DNA from: Moraxella atlantae NBRC 14588
GTDB taxonomy: Bacteria > Pseudomonadota > Gammaproteobacteria > Pseudomonadales > Moraxellaceae
Direction: 5' to 3'
Length of the DNA: 64,000 bases
NCBI RefSeq assembly: GCF_001591265.1
Contig: NZ_BCUL01000002.1
Coordinates: forward strand, 186,001 to 250,000
Made by a program: the position numbers and the translations under genes. Positions 27,943-37,839 of the stretch are shown in pieces. Below the pieces are notes generated by a model that saw nothing but the letters and a program-made list of their open reading frames with translations, ran no database searches and had not been told where the DNA came from. Every line of letters starts with the position of its first letter. Within the stretch, counting starts at the first letter, position 1.

Positions 27943-29763
27943 TTAGTCGTCTTTTTGTGCCATCAATGCTTTGGCTTCATTCAAATCGCTTTCAAACAGA
28001 CTTTCAAGCTCTGCCGTTGCCGATTGTGCCGATTCGATCAATTTGGCTTCATCGTCATAAATCGCCTGTTGCTGCTCAATCAATTCATCGTCATAATCGC
28101 GGAACATACGCACACTTTTACGTGCAAATTCCTTGCTAAAACCAAGTACCTCTAGCGATTCGCGCGACATATCCAACGCCGACAGATAGGTTTCACGCCA
28201 AATGTATTTGACCCCAACCTCACGCAAGCGATAATAATGCTGGCGGTTGATGGCGCGTGCCAAAATCGTCACCTCAGGGTAAGTGCGCACGACATAATCT
28301 GCCACAGTGACCGAATGCTCAATGTCACCAATCGCCAAAATAAACAGCCGTGCCTTGCCCAGCCCTGCCGCGCGTAGGGTATCGGGGTTGCGTGGATCGC
28401 CATAAAACACACTGTTACCAAATTTGCGTACAAAATCGACTTGGTTGGCAGATTTTTCAATCGCGGTAAATTCGATATTGTGCATCCGCAGCACCCGTCC
28501 GATGATTTGTCCCATACGCCCAAAACCTGCCAACACCACAGGATGGGCATGGTCGGGGATGGTATCATAATCGCGGGCAGGCGCGCGCTTGGCAAAATAC
28601 GCCTCACCCACGCGACCCCACAGCCAAAACGCCAGCGGCGTAAGCGCCATCGATACCGTGACGATCAAATCCAGCGTCGATTGTTGTTGGTGATTGAGCA
28701 AATGCTGCCCACGTGCCACACTAAACAGCACAAACGCAAATTCACCGCCTTGCGCCAAGGTCACCCCAAGGCGTAGGCTGTTGTCCCAGCGGTTGCCCAA
28801 TGCGCGTGCAATCACGCTTAGCACGGCAAATTTGACGACAATCAGCCCTAGCGCCGCGCCGATAATCAATAGTGGCTTGGCAACAATCAGCTTGACATCG
28901 GTCAGCATACCCACAGAAATAAAAAACAGCCCAAGCAGCAAGCCCTTAAACGGCTCAATACTCGATTCAATCTCATGCCGATACGCTGAATCCGCCAACA
29001 GCACGCCCGTCAAAAAAGCGCCCAACGCCATCGACAGCCCGATGTAATCCATCAGCAGCGACACACCCAGCACGATAAACAACGCCACCGCCGTCAAAAG
29101 CTCAGTGGCGTGGCTGTTGGCAACAAATTTAAAAAACGGGCGCACCACATAGCGACTGGCAAACACCAAACCTGCAAAAATGCTGATCACCTTGGCAAAG
29201 TATTCCCAATCATAATGCTGCTGCTCTTGCACGCCCGACAAAAACGGCAACGCAGCCAGCAGCGGAATCACCGCGATATCTTGAAACAGCAAAATCGTAA
29301 ACGCTTGCTGCCCGTGGGTGGTGGATAGTTGGCGGCGTTCGGTCAAAAGCTGCAACACAAATGCCGTCGAGGACAACGCCAATCCAAAACCGATGACAAA
29401 ACTCTGCGCCCATGCCAAACCAAACACCACATGCACCAATGCCATCAGCACTGCGCCTGTGACTGTCATTTGCAGACCGCCCATGACAAAAATCAACTGC
29501 CGCAACGCCCACAGCCGTGATGGTTGCAGCTCAAGCCCAATCAAAAATAGCAGCAACACCACACCAAATTCAGAAAAATGCAGCAAATGGTTGGGGTTGT
29601 TCACCACATGCAGCCCACTAGGTCCAAGCAATAAACCTGTCAGCAGGTAGCCCAACACCGTGGCGATGCCAAAGCGTTTGCCAAGCGGCACCAAAATCAG
29701 TGTCGCGCCCAACAAAATACAGACTTCTAACAACAGGCTATTTGTGGTAGCGGCGGCAAACAT
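27943..29763 (-). CDS. CPA2-family monovalent cation:proton antiporter with RCK domain (Kef type)
   Basis: A 606-aa inner-membrane protein. The first about 380 residues are an Na+/H+-exchanger fold with about 12 membrane segments (GYLLTGLLLGPSGLHVV; LLLFLIGLELQPSRLW). Then a TrkA-N/RCK nucleotide-binding domain with the Rossmann motif VVLAGFGRMGQIIGRVL and FYGDPRNPDTLRAAGLGKAR. The tail is a charged coiled-coil-like stretch. This is the layout of KefB/KefC glutathione-gated potassium efflux systems, but no KefF/KefG partner is adjacent, so ion and gating are uncertain. AGGAAT precedes the ATG. Confidence 0.88.
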   Translation of the reverse strand: MFAAATTNSLLLEVCILLGATLILVPLGKRFGIATVLGYLLTGLLLGPSGLHVVNNPNHLLHFSEFGVVLLLFLIGLELQPSRLWALRQLIFVMGGLQMTVTGAVLMALVHVVFGLAWAQSFVIGFGLALSSTAFVLQLLTERRQLSTTHGQQAFTILLFQDIAVIPLLAALPFLSGVQEQQHYDWEYFAKVISIFAGLVFASRYVVRPFFKFVANSHATELLTAVALFIVLGVSLLMDYIGLSMALGAFLTGVLLADSAYRHEIESSIEPFKGLLLGLFFISVGMLTDVKLIVAKPLLIIGAALGLIVVKFAVLSVIARALGNRWDNSLRLGVTLAQGGEFAFVLFSVARGQHLLNHQQQSTLDLIVTVSMALTPLAFWLWGRVGEAYFAKRAPARDYDTIPDHAHPVVLAGFGRMGQIIGRVLRMHNIEFTAIEKSANQVDFVRKFGNSVFYGDPRNPDTLRAAGLGKARLFILAIGDIEHSVTVADYVVRTYPEVTILARAINRQHYYRLREVGVKYIWRETYLSALDMSRESLEVLGFSKEFARKSVRMFRDYDDELIEQQQAIYDDEAKLIESAQSATAELESLFESDLNEAKALMAQKDD

Positions 29764-29799
29764 CGGCGTTATTCCTGATCATACAAAATAATTGAATCT

Positions 29800-30555
29800 T
29801 TAAAGCTTAACAAACACCCGCCACACGCCGTTGTCGGCAATCGGATTTTGGTAGGCATCATTGCGTTTTTTGCGTGGTGTTTGGCGGCTATCGACCAATT
29901 TCATATCAGGCAAGGCATGAATGATAAGCCCCGTGCGATAAAAGCGCACCCGCTCAGGCTCAAGCAATTCGCCTTTGGTATTTTTGCAAAACACATACGC
30001 GCGCAAATCAATGAATTCTCGGTGCGCCACCAGTCGCGCATCGGCGGATTTTGCCAGCGCGTGCGTCATGCGCTCAACTTGTGCCTCATCAAACGCGCCG
30101 CATTTATCCACCAATGCGCCTACCGCGCCGAAGTTTTTGGATTCTTTGGCACGGGTTTTGGTCAGATGCAGCTTGGCAACGTGATAAATAAACTGCGGAA
30201 TCTCAAGGCTAGCTGGCAGTGGTAGATAGTCGGGCGGCAACCCTGCCGAGGGGTAAAACTGCTTAGCGCGCGCAAGTAGCGGCTGCCAGTCGTGCTGATA
30301 AGCTTGCACGCTTGCCAAATTGCCTGCATAAATCGGTAAATCTTGGATTTGCGTGAGCGTAGGTGGTGGAAAAAAATCCGCGCGAAACTGCGCGATATCG
30401 GCTTGTAAGGTCGAAAGCAATGCCTTGACGTGTTTTTTTTGCGTTTTGGCATCCAGCGTGCTTGCCTGTGATGGATCAAGCTCAAGCTGATTATACTGCT
30501 CGAGGCTTAACTGGTGAAAATCAGGCACAACAAACGGGGCAGAACGGTGTGACAT
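29800..30555 (-). CDS. Conserved-looking cytoplasmic protein of unknown function
   Basis: The frame is open further upstream, but the ATG at 30555 (MSHRSAPFVVPDFHQLSLEQ) is the likely start because the upstream part has a cysteine-rich, non-coding-like composition and overlaps the promoter of the divergent gene. The resulting 251-aa protein has no signal peptide or membrane segment, a helical N-terminal half and a C-terminal half with LRAYVFCKNTKGELLEPERV. I do not recognise a family. It lies directly upstream of the Kef-type antiporter stop on the same strand order and is divergent from the next gene; function is open. Confidence 0.65.
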   Translation of the reverse strand: MSHRSAPFVVPDFHQLSLEQYNQLELDPSQASTLDAKTQKKHVKALLSTLQADIAQFRADFFPPPTLTQIQDLPIYAGNLASVQAYQHDWQPLLARAKQFYPSAGLPPDYLPLPASLEIPQFIYHVAKLHLTKTRAKESKNFGAVGALVDKCGAFDEAQVERMTHALAKSADARLVAHREFIDLRAYVFCKNTKGELLEPERVRFYRTGLIIHALPDMKLVDSRQTPRKKRNDAYQNPIADNGVWRVFVKL

Positions 30556-30744
30556 ACGGGCTCTTTTTTTATTACTATAAATTGGACAACAATCAATCGG
30601 CTGTTTGCCATTGTCACACATTTTTGCATGGCTGCAAACGATTATCTTAAGGTGATGCGCTTGCTCACAAGCCATGATAGCAACACAAACAGGCTTATGG
30701 TATAGTGACATTTTGCCCAAAATCCTAAGCCATATCATCGCCCG

Positions 30745-31656
30745 ATGTCTGAATCTGCCACTACCCCAGCCATTGCGTCTGCACCGCCCGATACGTCCGC
30801 GCCTGTCAGCGTGGGCTTTACGCGTCAGCCGCCCACACTTGCCGAGTTGTCAGCGCGGCGGCTGCGCCTATTTCGTCAGCAAGAACAGGCGGTGCAAGCG
30901 TTTTATCAGCAGCTGAGCCAGCGTTATGTTGGCGATCATGGCAATCGCGTGCCGCTGTTTTATGTCACCGCGCACTGTGCACAGTTTGCTGAGTGGGGCA
31001 AATTCCAGACTTTGCGCCACCTTGATGTACGCGGTATTGCCGACACTGACGCGCTACAAACCTTGTTTGATCATCTGCACATTGTTGATGATTTGTTGCT
31101 TCAAGTCGTGCGCCGCTTACCGCCACAGCGTCCGTTGGGTTGGCAAATCACCAGTCACGCGCCAAACGCGCTCAATGTGCCGACATCTGCGCCCGTGCGC
31201 CAATTACCACGTCGCGGCATCGAGCAAAGCGCCGCCGCTACGGTGCTGCAATTTTTGGGCGTGGCGTGTTTTAGCCAAGACAAAACCTATTTTATTGGGC
31301 ATGTGGCAGGCTATTTGTTTTGCTGCTATTATTTTGCCCATTTGGGCGTGCACTATGCCGCAACAGCGCTCAAAGAACCGATTGCCAACGATTACCCATA
31401 CCAGTGGGTTGAAGTTGCTGAGTTGGTACGACTGTTGCAAGCGTTTGACCCGTTGCTTAAAGCTCAGGTCTATCAACTGGCGGTGTATTGCGCACAAATC
31501 AGCGAATACGCGCTCAGCAAGCAAATTGAAAAACTGCTGATCGGTGAAGTCAATAGCTTTGATAAGTTGCCGCTGCGTCACGCGCTTGCCGAGCAGGTAC
31601 AATATGACCAAACGCTGATTGAGCCATTATTTACGCCACTAAAAAGTATGCGCTAA
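30745..31656 (+). CDS. Protein of unknown function upstream of gspF
   Basis: A 303-aa protein. The first about 30 residues are rich in A, P, S and T; the rest looks globular and helical, with FYVTAHCAQFAEWGKFQTLR, a hydrophobic aromatic patch FIGHVAGYLFCCYYFAHLGV that might touch a membrane, and AVYCAQISEYALSKQIEKLL. No motif I can name. TATAGT at 30701-30706 preceded by TGG may be its -10 box. It is 68 bases upstream of gspF on the same strand, but the link to secretion is position only. Confidence 0.65.
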   Translation: MSESATTPAIASAPPDTSAPVSVGFTRQPPTLAELSARRLRLFRQQEQAVQAFYQQLSQRYVGDHGNRVPLFYVTAHCAQFAEWGKFQTLRHLDVRGIADTDALQTLFDHLHIVDDLLLQVVRRLPPQRPLGWQITSHAPNALNVPTSAPVRQLPRRGIEQSAAATVLQFLGVACFSQDKTYFIGHVAGYLFCCYYFAHLGVHYAATALKEPIANDYPYQWVEVAELVRLLQAFDPLLKAQVYQLAVYCAQISEYALSKQIEKLLIGEVNSFDKLPLRHALAEQVQYDQTLIEPLFTPLKSMR

Positions 31657-31724
31657 AGACTGTAAATTTTTTGATAATCAGCGATTTTTTAACTAAACTG
31701 CCAATAAAATAACGACCCATTGCC

Positions 31725-32930
31725 ATGCCTGCCTACCAATACAAAGCCATGGACACCAGCGGACGCGCGTGCCAAGGTATTTTAGAAGCCGATTCGCCAC
31801 GCCAAATCCGCCAACAGCTACGCGAGCAAAATCTGTTGCCTGTTGAGGTTAATGCCGTGCAACAAGCCGCTAACACGCGCCGCAGCGTGTGGCAAAAGGG
31901 CTTGAGCGCGTATGATTTGGCATTGATGACGCGCCAGTTATCGGTGCTATTGGCGGCGGCAATGCCAATCGAGCAAGCACTACAAGCCGTTGCCAAGCAA
32001 AGCGAAAAAGCCCATGTCAAGGCACTGCTGCACGCCGTACGCGCCAAAGTGCTTGAGGGCTTTAGCCTTGCCATCGCGCTGCAAGAATCGGGCAGTTTTC
32101 CGCCGATTTATATCGCCACGATTGCTGCAGGCGAGCGTTCGGGGCATTTGGATTTGATTTTGGCACAGTTGGCAGACTACACCGAAAACCGCTTTGCCAT
32201 GCAAAAAAAAATCCAAGGCGCATTGGTGTACCCTGTCATTTTGTTGGTCATGGCATTTGCTGTGGTGATTGGGCTGATGACGTTTGTTGTGCCAAAAATC
32301 GTCAAGGTGTTTGAGCAATCCGAGCAAGCGTTGCCGTGGATTACGCAGGCGGTGTTGGCAGTATCGCACGTCATCACCACAGGTTGGTGGTGGCTGTTGG
32401 CGTTGGTCATGGGTGTGGCAATCATCGTGATAAAATTTGTTCGCTCACCGATTGGGCGTGCGCGGGTGGATGCCTTGACATTGCGTTTGCCGATTTTTGG
32501 CAAATTAAGCCGTAGCCTCAATGCGGCTCGTTTTGCCAGTACGCTATCGATTTTGGTGCGCTCAGGCGTGCCACTGGTCGAGGCGTTGGCGATTGGCGGC
32601 GCAGTTGCCACCAATGTGCACATCAAGCGCAGTATAGAACAAGCCACCATCAAGGTCACCGAGGGCGCAAGCCTATCAAGCCAGCTTGAGCGCAGCAATT
32701 TTTTTCCGCCAATGATGGTGCAGATGATCAAAAGCGGTGAACAATCAGGTGAGCTTGACAATATGCTGGCGCGCGCCGCAGACATGCAGCAAAACGAAGC
32801 TACCACGATGATTAGCACGCTGTTGTCCCTGCTTGAGCCCTTGATGCTGGTGTTGATGGGCGTGATCGTGATGACGATTGTGATGGCGGTGATGCTGCCG
32901 ATCGTTAATATGAATGATTTGGCAAATTAA
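31725..32930 (+). CDS. gspF: Type II secretion system inner-membrane protein GspF
   Basis: GspF is the polytopic platform protein of the type II secretion machine. The 401-aa protein begins MPAYQYKAMDTSGRACQGIL (standard start), has two GspF domains with LALMTRQLSVLLAAAMPIEQ and RFASTLSILVRSGVPLVEAL, and three membrane segments (about 170-195, 220-240, 370-395). IAAGERSGHLDLIL and MIKSGEQSGELDNML are the paired family motifs. No clear ribosome-binding site is seen. gspG follows after about 170 bases; the other gsp genes are not in this window. Confidence 0.93.
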   Translation: MPAYQYKAMDTSGRACQGILEADSPRQIRQQLREQNLLPVEVNAVQQAANTRRSVWQKGLSAYDLALMTRQLSVLLAAAMPIEQALQAVAKQSEKAHVKALLHAVRAKVLEGFSLAIALQESGSFPPIYIATIAAGERSGHLDLILAQLADYTENRFAMQKKIQGALVYPVILLVMAFAVVIGLMTFVVPKIVKVFEQSEQALPWITQAVLAVSHVITTGWWWLLALVMGVAIIVIKFVRSPIGRARVDALTLRLPIFGKLSRSLNAARFASTLSILVRSGVPLVEALAIGGAVATNVHIKRSIEQATIKVTEGASLSSQLERSNFFPPMMVQMIKSGEQSGELDNMLARAADMQQNEATTMISTLLSLLEPLMLVLMGVIVMTIVMAVMLPIVNMNDLAN

Positions 32931-33054
32931 ACGCTGCCAATGCTTGGTCGGTATTAAGGTTTGGCAGCTTTAAAAAACGTTGCGCCAAGCTTACCCAAAC
33001 CTGATTTTTTGCAGTTTGGCGCTAATTTGCAACCAATGCGTCAAATATTGCCAC

Positions 33055-33060
33055 TATAAT
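33055..33060 (+). promoter_or_regulatory. Possible -10 box of gspG
   Basis: A perfect TATAAT lies 44 bases before the gspG ATG; no good -35 box is found at the usual distance, so gspG may have a weak or activated promoter of its own. Confidence 0.35.
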
Positions 33061-33103
33061 GCGGATTTTATCCGTTATCTTAGACTGTTGATTGTTGGTT
33101 TTT

Positions 33104-33571
33104 ATGAATAAGATGTTAAATGATACAATCGTTTACCCCAGCCATGATGCTACACCACGCCGCCAAGCAGGTTTTACTTTGATAGAGGTGATGGTGGTCA
33201 TCGTGATTTTGGCAATTTTGGCAGGCTTGGTGGTGCCCAAAGTGGCAGGACAAAGCGACAAAGCGCGCGTCAAAACCACTGAGACCGCACTAGCCACCAC
33301 GTCAAACGCGATTGACATGTTTAAAGTCGATAACGGACGCTATCCGACCACCCAAGAGGGCTTAGCCGCGCTGTTCACACCGCCGCAAAACGCCAAAAAC
33401 TGGCCAGAAGGTGGCTACATCAAAGGCGGTATGCCAAAAGACGGTTGGGAAAATGACTTACAATACGTGCAACCTGGCAGTGAAGGTCGTGCGTATGATT
33501 TGTTTTCGTTGGGTGCAGATGGGCAAGAAGGCGGCGAAGGGCTAGACGCGGACATCATGGCAAAACAATAA
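33104..33571 (+). CDS. gspG: Type II secretion major pseudopilin GspG
   Basis: GspG forms the pseudopilus that pushes substrates through the outer-membrane channel. The protein of about 155 aa carries the prepilin peptidase site in RRQAGFTLIEVMVVIVILAI (cut after Gly, Phe methylated), the helix, then DNGRYPTTQEGLAALFTPP and the C-terminal calcium-loop region FSLGADGQEGGEG. ATG at 33104 is taken over an upstream TTG. The leader peptide is long (about 24 residues) and hydrophilic. It lies between gspF and dsbD. Confidence 0.95.
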   Translation: MNKMLNDTIVYPSHDATPRRQAGFTLIEVMVVIVILAILAGLVVPKVAGQSDKARVKTTETALATTSNAIDMFKVDNGRYPTTQEGLAALFTPPQNAKNWPEGGYIKGGMPKDGWENDLQYVQPGSEGRAYDLFSLGADGQEGGEGLDADIMAKQ

Positions 33572-33615
33572 GCCATCAACAGGCAGGGCAGTAAAATAAG
33601 CAAGGTTGGATTAAA

Positions 33616-35868
33616 TTGGTCACAAATAATATTCGATGGGCGCTAAAATTGCTGTTGGTAAGCGGTTGGTTGGGGCTTGCCATGCCTACTCAAGCCATCA
33701 GCCTAAGCGATGCCTTTGGCGATAGTGGCGCAAATGTAGGTACGATTAACCCTGCCAATGAGATCAGCGGTGTGCGCGTTGAGGGTGCAAAACCGCTGCC
33801 TGTGACACAAGCGTTTAATGTGACGATCAGCCAGCAAGACGCGCGTTTGACCATGCAAGCGCAGGTGCAAGATGGCTATTACGTCTATCGTGATAAGTTT
33901 AAATTGACCTTGCCCAACGGCGTAACCGCCACGCCGTTGACCTTTGGTGCAAAGCCAAGTTTTGTGGATGACCCCGATTTTGGGCGCGTGGCGGTGTTTG
34001 ACCATGATGTCAGCGCGACCACAAGCTTAAAACTTGCCAAAAATTCAGCCAACCTCGCCAATGACAAAACTGTCACCTTAAAATGGCAAGGCTGCGCCAA
34101 GGCAGGTTTGTGTTATCCGCCGCAAACCGTGACCTTAACACTGGCAGATGTGCCACAACTTAGCCAGCCAAAAACCGAAACCGCCGAACAACCTACAAAA
34201 TCCGCTAGCGAACGTGTAGCGGCTGTCAACCCAGCCACCAATACCACAAATCCCAACGCGTCCACAAAATCAGCGATTTTACCAACGCAAGCTGCGTCTG
34301 TGCCTGCTCTTAGCGCGTCTACTACTGCGGCAAATATTGCCGATCGCGCGGCAAGTGCCACAGCAGATAGCAGTCAAAATGAATATCTAGCTGCCAGCGC
34401 CCCTGTGACGGCAAGCGCAAGTAACGCAGATGTGCCCATACTTGCATCCTCCAGTACTGTTGGTGCCATTATCAGCACCACGCCGTCACCCACCACCACC
34501 CAGACCACTTTACCAATCGATCGCCAAGCCAATGATCCGTTTGGACTCAATCAACATGCGGCGCTAGCGTTGCTGCTGTTGTTTTTGGCAGGGCTTGGGC
34601 TAGCATTTACGCCGTGCGTGTTGCCAATGTTGCCGATTGTCACCAATATCGTCGCGCAAACCGCCAGTCGCAGCGATGGCAACAAAACCTCACGGCGGCG
34701 CGGTTTGGTTTTGACAGGTAGCTATGCCATCGGCGTGGCAAGCAGCTATGGTGTGTTGGGGGCATTGGTGGCGGTATTTGGGCAGTCACTTGGACTGGTC
34801 AATCGCTTGCAGCAGCCACCCGTGTTATTGGCGTTTGCTGCGCTGTTTGTCGTGTTGGCGTTGTATATGCTCGACAGATTACCGCTGCGGTTGCCTGCAC
34901 CCATTGCGGCGCGTGTGCACAGGCTTGGGCAAGTTGGGCAAGCGCGTTTGGGCAGTGTGGGCGGTAGCTTATTGGCAGGGTTTTTCTCGGCACTGGTCGT
35001 GTCACCGTGTGTGTCTGCACCATTGGCAGGTGCGCTAGCAGGCGTGGCAGCAACGGGCAATGCGTGGCTCGGGTTTGGTGCATTATTCATGCTCGGGCTT
35101 GGGCTGTCCACGCCGTTGGTATTGCTGGCTGCGACACAAGGCACACTCATGCAGCGGTTGCCCAAGGCAGGCGCTTGGATGAATTGGGTCAAGGCAGGGT
35201 TTGCTTGGCTGCTGTTGGCAGTGGCATTGTTGCTGATTGAGCGCATCTGGCAGTCAAGCCTTGTGCTGCTCTTGTGGGCAGGTTGGTGGGCGGTGTTGGC
35301 ATTGGGGACGTGGCAAATGCCCAACCAATTGCCAAATTCATCTGACCAGTTTGTTACCAACCACCTAAGCCGCCAATTGCTGTGGCGCGCGCCTGCGGTG
35401 CTAATGTTGGCATGGGTCGGGTGCTTGGTGGCAGGGTTTGCCTCAGGCAGCCACAACAGCTTGCAACCACTTGATAAACTGACCGTGCAAGCTGATCGCC
35501 AATTCACCAATACCCCATCAGCAATAACCGCGTCTGCACCGATTACCATCACCGATGTTAATGCCTTACCTACCTTGTTGGCACAGCATCCGCGCGTGTT
35601 GGTCGAAGTCACCGCCGATTGGTGTTTGGAGTGCCGTTTGATGGAGCGCGACTTATTTGCCGTGCCACCTGCTGAATTGGCTAATTGGCAGCGCGTACGG
35701 CTGGATGTCACTGCCGACACACCTGCTAGCCGTGCAGTATATCAAACGTTGGATATTTTTGCCCCACCTGTGTTGTTGTACTACCAAGAGGGCAGGTTAC
35801 AGCTTAAACAGCAAGGCGCAGTGTCACGTAGCCAATTTGAGCAGACATTAACACAGTTGGCTCATTGA
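33616..35868 (+). CDS. dsbD: Thiol:disulfide interchange protein DsbD
   Basis: DsbD carries electrons from cytoplasmic thioredoxin across the inner membrane to periplasmic thiol proteins. The 750-aa protein has a signal peptide (LKLLLVSGWLGLAMPTQA), the periplasmic alpha domain with its cysteine pair (CAKAGLCYPPQ, about residues 160-170), a long A/S/T-rich linker (about 185-310), the transmembrane beta domain (FTPCVLPMLPIV; SALVVSPCVSAPLAGALA) and the thioredoxin-like gamma domain with CLEC (about 668-672). The linker is unusually long. The start is TTG at 33616, since no in-frame ATG lies before the signal peptide. Confidence 0.92.
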   Translation: MVTNNIRWALKLLLVSGWLGLAMPTQAISLSDAFGDSGANVGTINPANEISGVRVEGAKPLPVTQAFNVTISQQDARLTMQAQVQDGYYVYRDKFKLTLPNGVTATPLTFGAKPSFVDDPDFGRVAVFDHDVSATTSLKLAKNSANLANDKTVTLKWQGCAKAGLCYPPQTVTLTLADVPQLSQPKTETAEQPTKSASERVAAVNPATNTTNPNASTKSAILPTQAASVPALSASTTAANIADRAASATADSSQNEYLAASAPVTASASNADVPILASSSTVGAIISTTPSPTTTQTTLPIDRQANDPFGLNQHAALALLLLFLAGLGLAFTPCVLPMLPIVTNIVAQTASRSDGNKTSRRRGLVLTGSYAIGVASSYGVLGALVAVFGQSLGLVNRLQQPPVLLAFAALFVVLALYMLDRLPLRLPAPIAARVHRLGQVGQARLGSVGGSLLAGFFSALVVSPCVSAPLAGALAGVAATGNAWLGFGALFMLGLGLSTPLVLLAATQGTLMQRLPKAGAWMNWVKAGFAWLLLAVALLLIERIWQSSLVLLLWAGWWAVLALGTWQMPNQLPNSSDQFVTNHLSRQLLWRAPAVLMLAWVGCLVAGFASGSHNSLQPLDKLTVQADRQFTNTPSAITASAPITITDVNALPTLLAQHPRVLVEVTADWCLECRLMERDLFAVPPAELANWQRVRLDVTADTPASRAVYQTLDIFAPPVLLYYQEGRLQLKQQGAVSRSQFEQTLTQLAH

Positions 35869-35895
35869 TTTTTTACATTATACTTTAAAGTGGTG

Positions 35896-36114
35896 TTAAG
35901 ATGGATGTTTGATTTCTGTGATAGATTGATGACGCATAGCCTGTTTAATTTTTTTGTTTGTGTTATATTGGCTAAGCGCATAGACTGCCCAAATGGTTGC
36001 AGGTAGCCACCCAATAAAAGTAATTTGTAGCAATAAACAGACGATTCCTGCGATAGGTCGGCCGATGGTAAAAAATGCAAGCCAAGGAAAAATAAAGGCG
36101 ATTATTAAACGCAT
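35896..36114 (-). CDS. YqaE/Pmp3 family small membrane protein
   Basis: A 72-aa protein with two membrane segments (LIIAFIFPWLAFFTIGRP and IVCLLLQITFIGWLPATIWA) in the layout of the YqaE/Pmp3 family, followed by a polar tail. Yeast Pmp3 affects membrane potential and salt tolerance; the bacterial role is mostly unknown. The gene stands alone on the minus strand between dsbD and pldA-like genes. Confidence 0.82.
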   Translation of the reverse strand: MRLIIAFIFPWLAFFTIGRPIAGIVCLLLQITFIGWLPATIWAVYALSQYNTNKKIKQAMRHQSITEIKHPS

Positions 36115-36396
36115 AACGCAAGTCCCATCAAAAACAAAACTGAAAAGTAAAGTATTGAAGCGTATATCTTAAGCCAATTTTGTTGCTGTAATATTACAAA
36201 TTTTGCCAGTGATATTTTATCTATAATGCGTTTTAAAATTAAATAAATATTTAAATTTATTTCATAAAAATAATGTATTTAAGAGTTTGTGCAACACGCT
36301 TGTCTAGCGTATTGCAATGTGTCATCATATACCCAATTTATCTTACCCATTTTTGAGCAAACAAGGCTGCCGTGTCGGTATGCCTTAGGAATCGTC

Positions 36397-37833
36397 ATGT
36401 CATCATTACCGCGATTATTTTCCCTTAGTGTGTTGGCATTGGCTATCTTGTCCAATCCAGTCCACGCTGCCAACAGTAAGACCACGTCCAAGACATCCGC
36501 CAGTAAAACCTCAACCAAAACCAGCAAAAACCGTAGCAAAGCAAGCAATACGCGTAAAGCTACCACCAAAACTGATAACGCGACTCATGCCACCGTGTCA
36601 GATGTTGTTGTAGTAGACAGTGCAGTGCCAAATGCCGCCAATGCACAATCATTGGCATTGATCCAACGCTGTAGCAAAGAGTTTGATAACGCTGTGCGGT
36701 TGGCATGCTATGACCGCGTATCTGCCAATTCGCTAGCAGGCAATGCTGCCGCCTCTGGCGATGAAACTAAGGTGCCACTGGATTTAGCCAAAACGCTGTC
36801 CGCCAGCTTAAGTGCGCGTCGTGCTGTCCCTGTGTTAGCAGAGCCCAACGCCGAGCTTACTCACCAAGATGACAACGTGGGCGCGATTGAGGTCAAAGGC
36901 GTGGTACCCTCAAAAGGGGGCAAACCTGCTACGCCCGTTAAGATCACCAGTACCGACCCCGAAGCTGCTCAGCAGGTGCTGGATGAGGCAGGTATTACCG
37001 CAACCGATGTCGAGCGTTACACGCCGCTTAGCGTGCTGTATGATTTGGATAAAAACGATCCGCGCGGTATTTTTACCATTCGTCCGCACAAGCCGATGCA
37101 TGTGTTGCCATTGTGGTACAGTGTACACCCCAATCGTGATCCACATTCACCGCGTCTAGACACGCCAGAGGATTATCCTGATTATCAACACCTTGACAGC
37201 AAGGTGCAAATCTCGCTAAAAACCAAAATGATGGAAGATTTATTTGGTACACAAGCGGATTTATGGCTTGGCTATACGCAAAAATTTTATTGGCAGATCT
37301 ATAATTCTAAAGATTCACGCCCGTTTAAATCATCGGATTATGAACCTGAGGTGTTTGTTACCCAACCTGTCTTAGCAGATTTGCCGTTTGACGGGCGGCT
37401 GCGCATGATTGGCGGTGGTTTTGTCCACCATTCAAACGGCGAATCCGAGCCGTTGTCACGCTCATGGAACCGCATTTATTTAATGGGTGGGGCAGAGTGG
37501 GGTAAGCTGTCGGTCATTCCGCGGATTTGGGCGATTTTGCCAGACTTCGACAAAGACCATATCGACAACAAAGACATCGGCGATTACATGGGCTATGGCG
37601 ATATCCGTTGGCAGTATGCGCTGAGCAACCAGCAAAGCCTTGGCGGTTTGGTGCGTTATAATCCTGCCGAAAATAAAGGCGCGATTCAGCTGGATTATGC
37701 CTACCCGTTACGCGGTGGCGTTAAGGCGTATGTGCAGTTATTCCATGGCTATGGTGAGCGAATTTTGGACTATAACCACAAAGATACCAATATTGGTATT
37801 GGTTTTATGTTCAATGACTTCCCTGGTATCTAA
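36397..37833 (+). CDS. pldA: Outer-membrane phospholipase A (PldA family)
   Basis: PldA is a 12-strand outer-membrane barrel that hydrolyses phospholipids that reach the outer leaflet. The protein of about 478 aa starts MSSLPRLFSLSVLALAILSN with a signal peptide; TAGGA precedes this ATG, so the longer open frame upstream is not used. Residues about 30-65 are a K/S/T-rich repeat-like stretch (KTTSKTSASKTSTKTSK). The catalytic block is FVHHSNGESEPLSRSWNRIY (His and Ser, about 344-347). It ends in aromatic F-N-D-F with strands alternating as in a barrel. The N-terminal linker of nearly 200 residues is much longer than in E. coli PldA. Confidence 0.9.
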   Translation: MSSLPRLFSLSVLALAILSNPVHAANSKTTSKTSASKTSTKTSKNRSKASNTRKATTKTDNATHATVSDVVVVDSAVPNAANAQSLALIQRCSKEFDNAVRLACYDRVSANSLAGNAAASGDETKVPLDLAKTLSASLSARRAVPVLAEPNAELTHQDDNVGAIEVKGVVPSKGGKPATPVKITSTDPEAAQQVLDEAGITATDVERYTPLSVLYDLDKNDPRGIFTIRPHKPMHVLPLWYSVHPNRDPHSPRLDTPEDYPDYQHLDSKVQISLKTKMMEDLFGTQADLWLGYTQKFYWQIYNSKDSRPFKSSDYEPEVFVTQPVLADLPFDGRLRMIGGGFVHHSNGESEPLSRSWNRIYLMGGAEWGKLSVIPRIWAILPDFDKDHIDNKDIGDYMGYGDIRWQYALSNQQSLGGLVRYNPAENKGAIQLDYAYPLRGGVKAYVQLFHGYGERILDYNHKDTNIGIGFMFNDFPGI

Positions 37834-37839
37834 CAGACG

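Noticed and set aside
34746-35720. 324-aa minus-strand frame opposite dsbD
   Set aside because: Rich in A, N, T and S with no motif, fully antisense to dsbD; a shadow frame.
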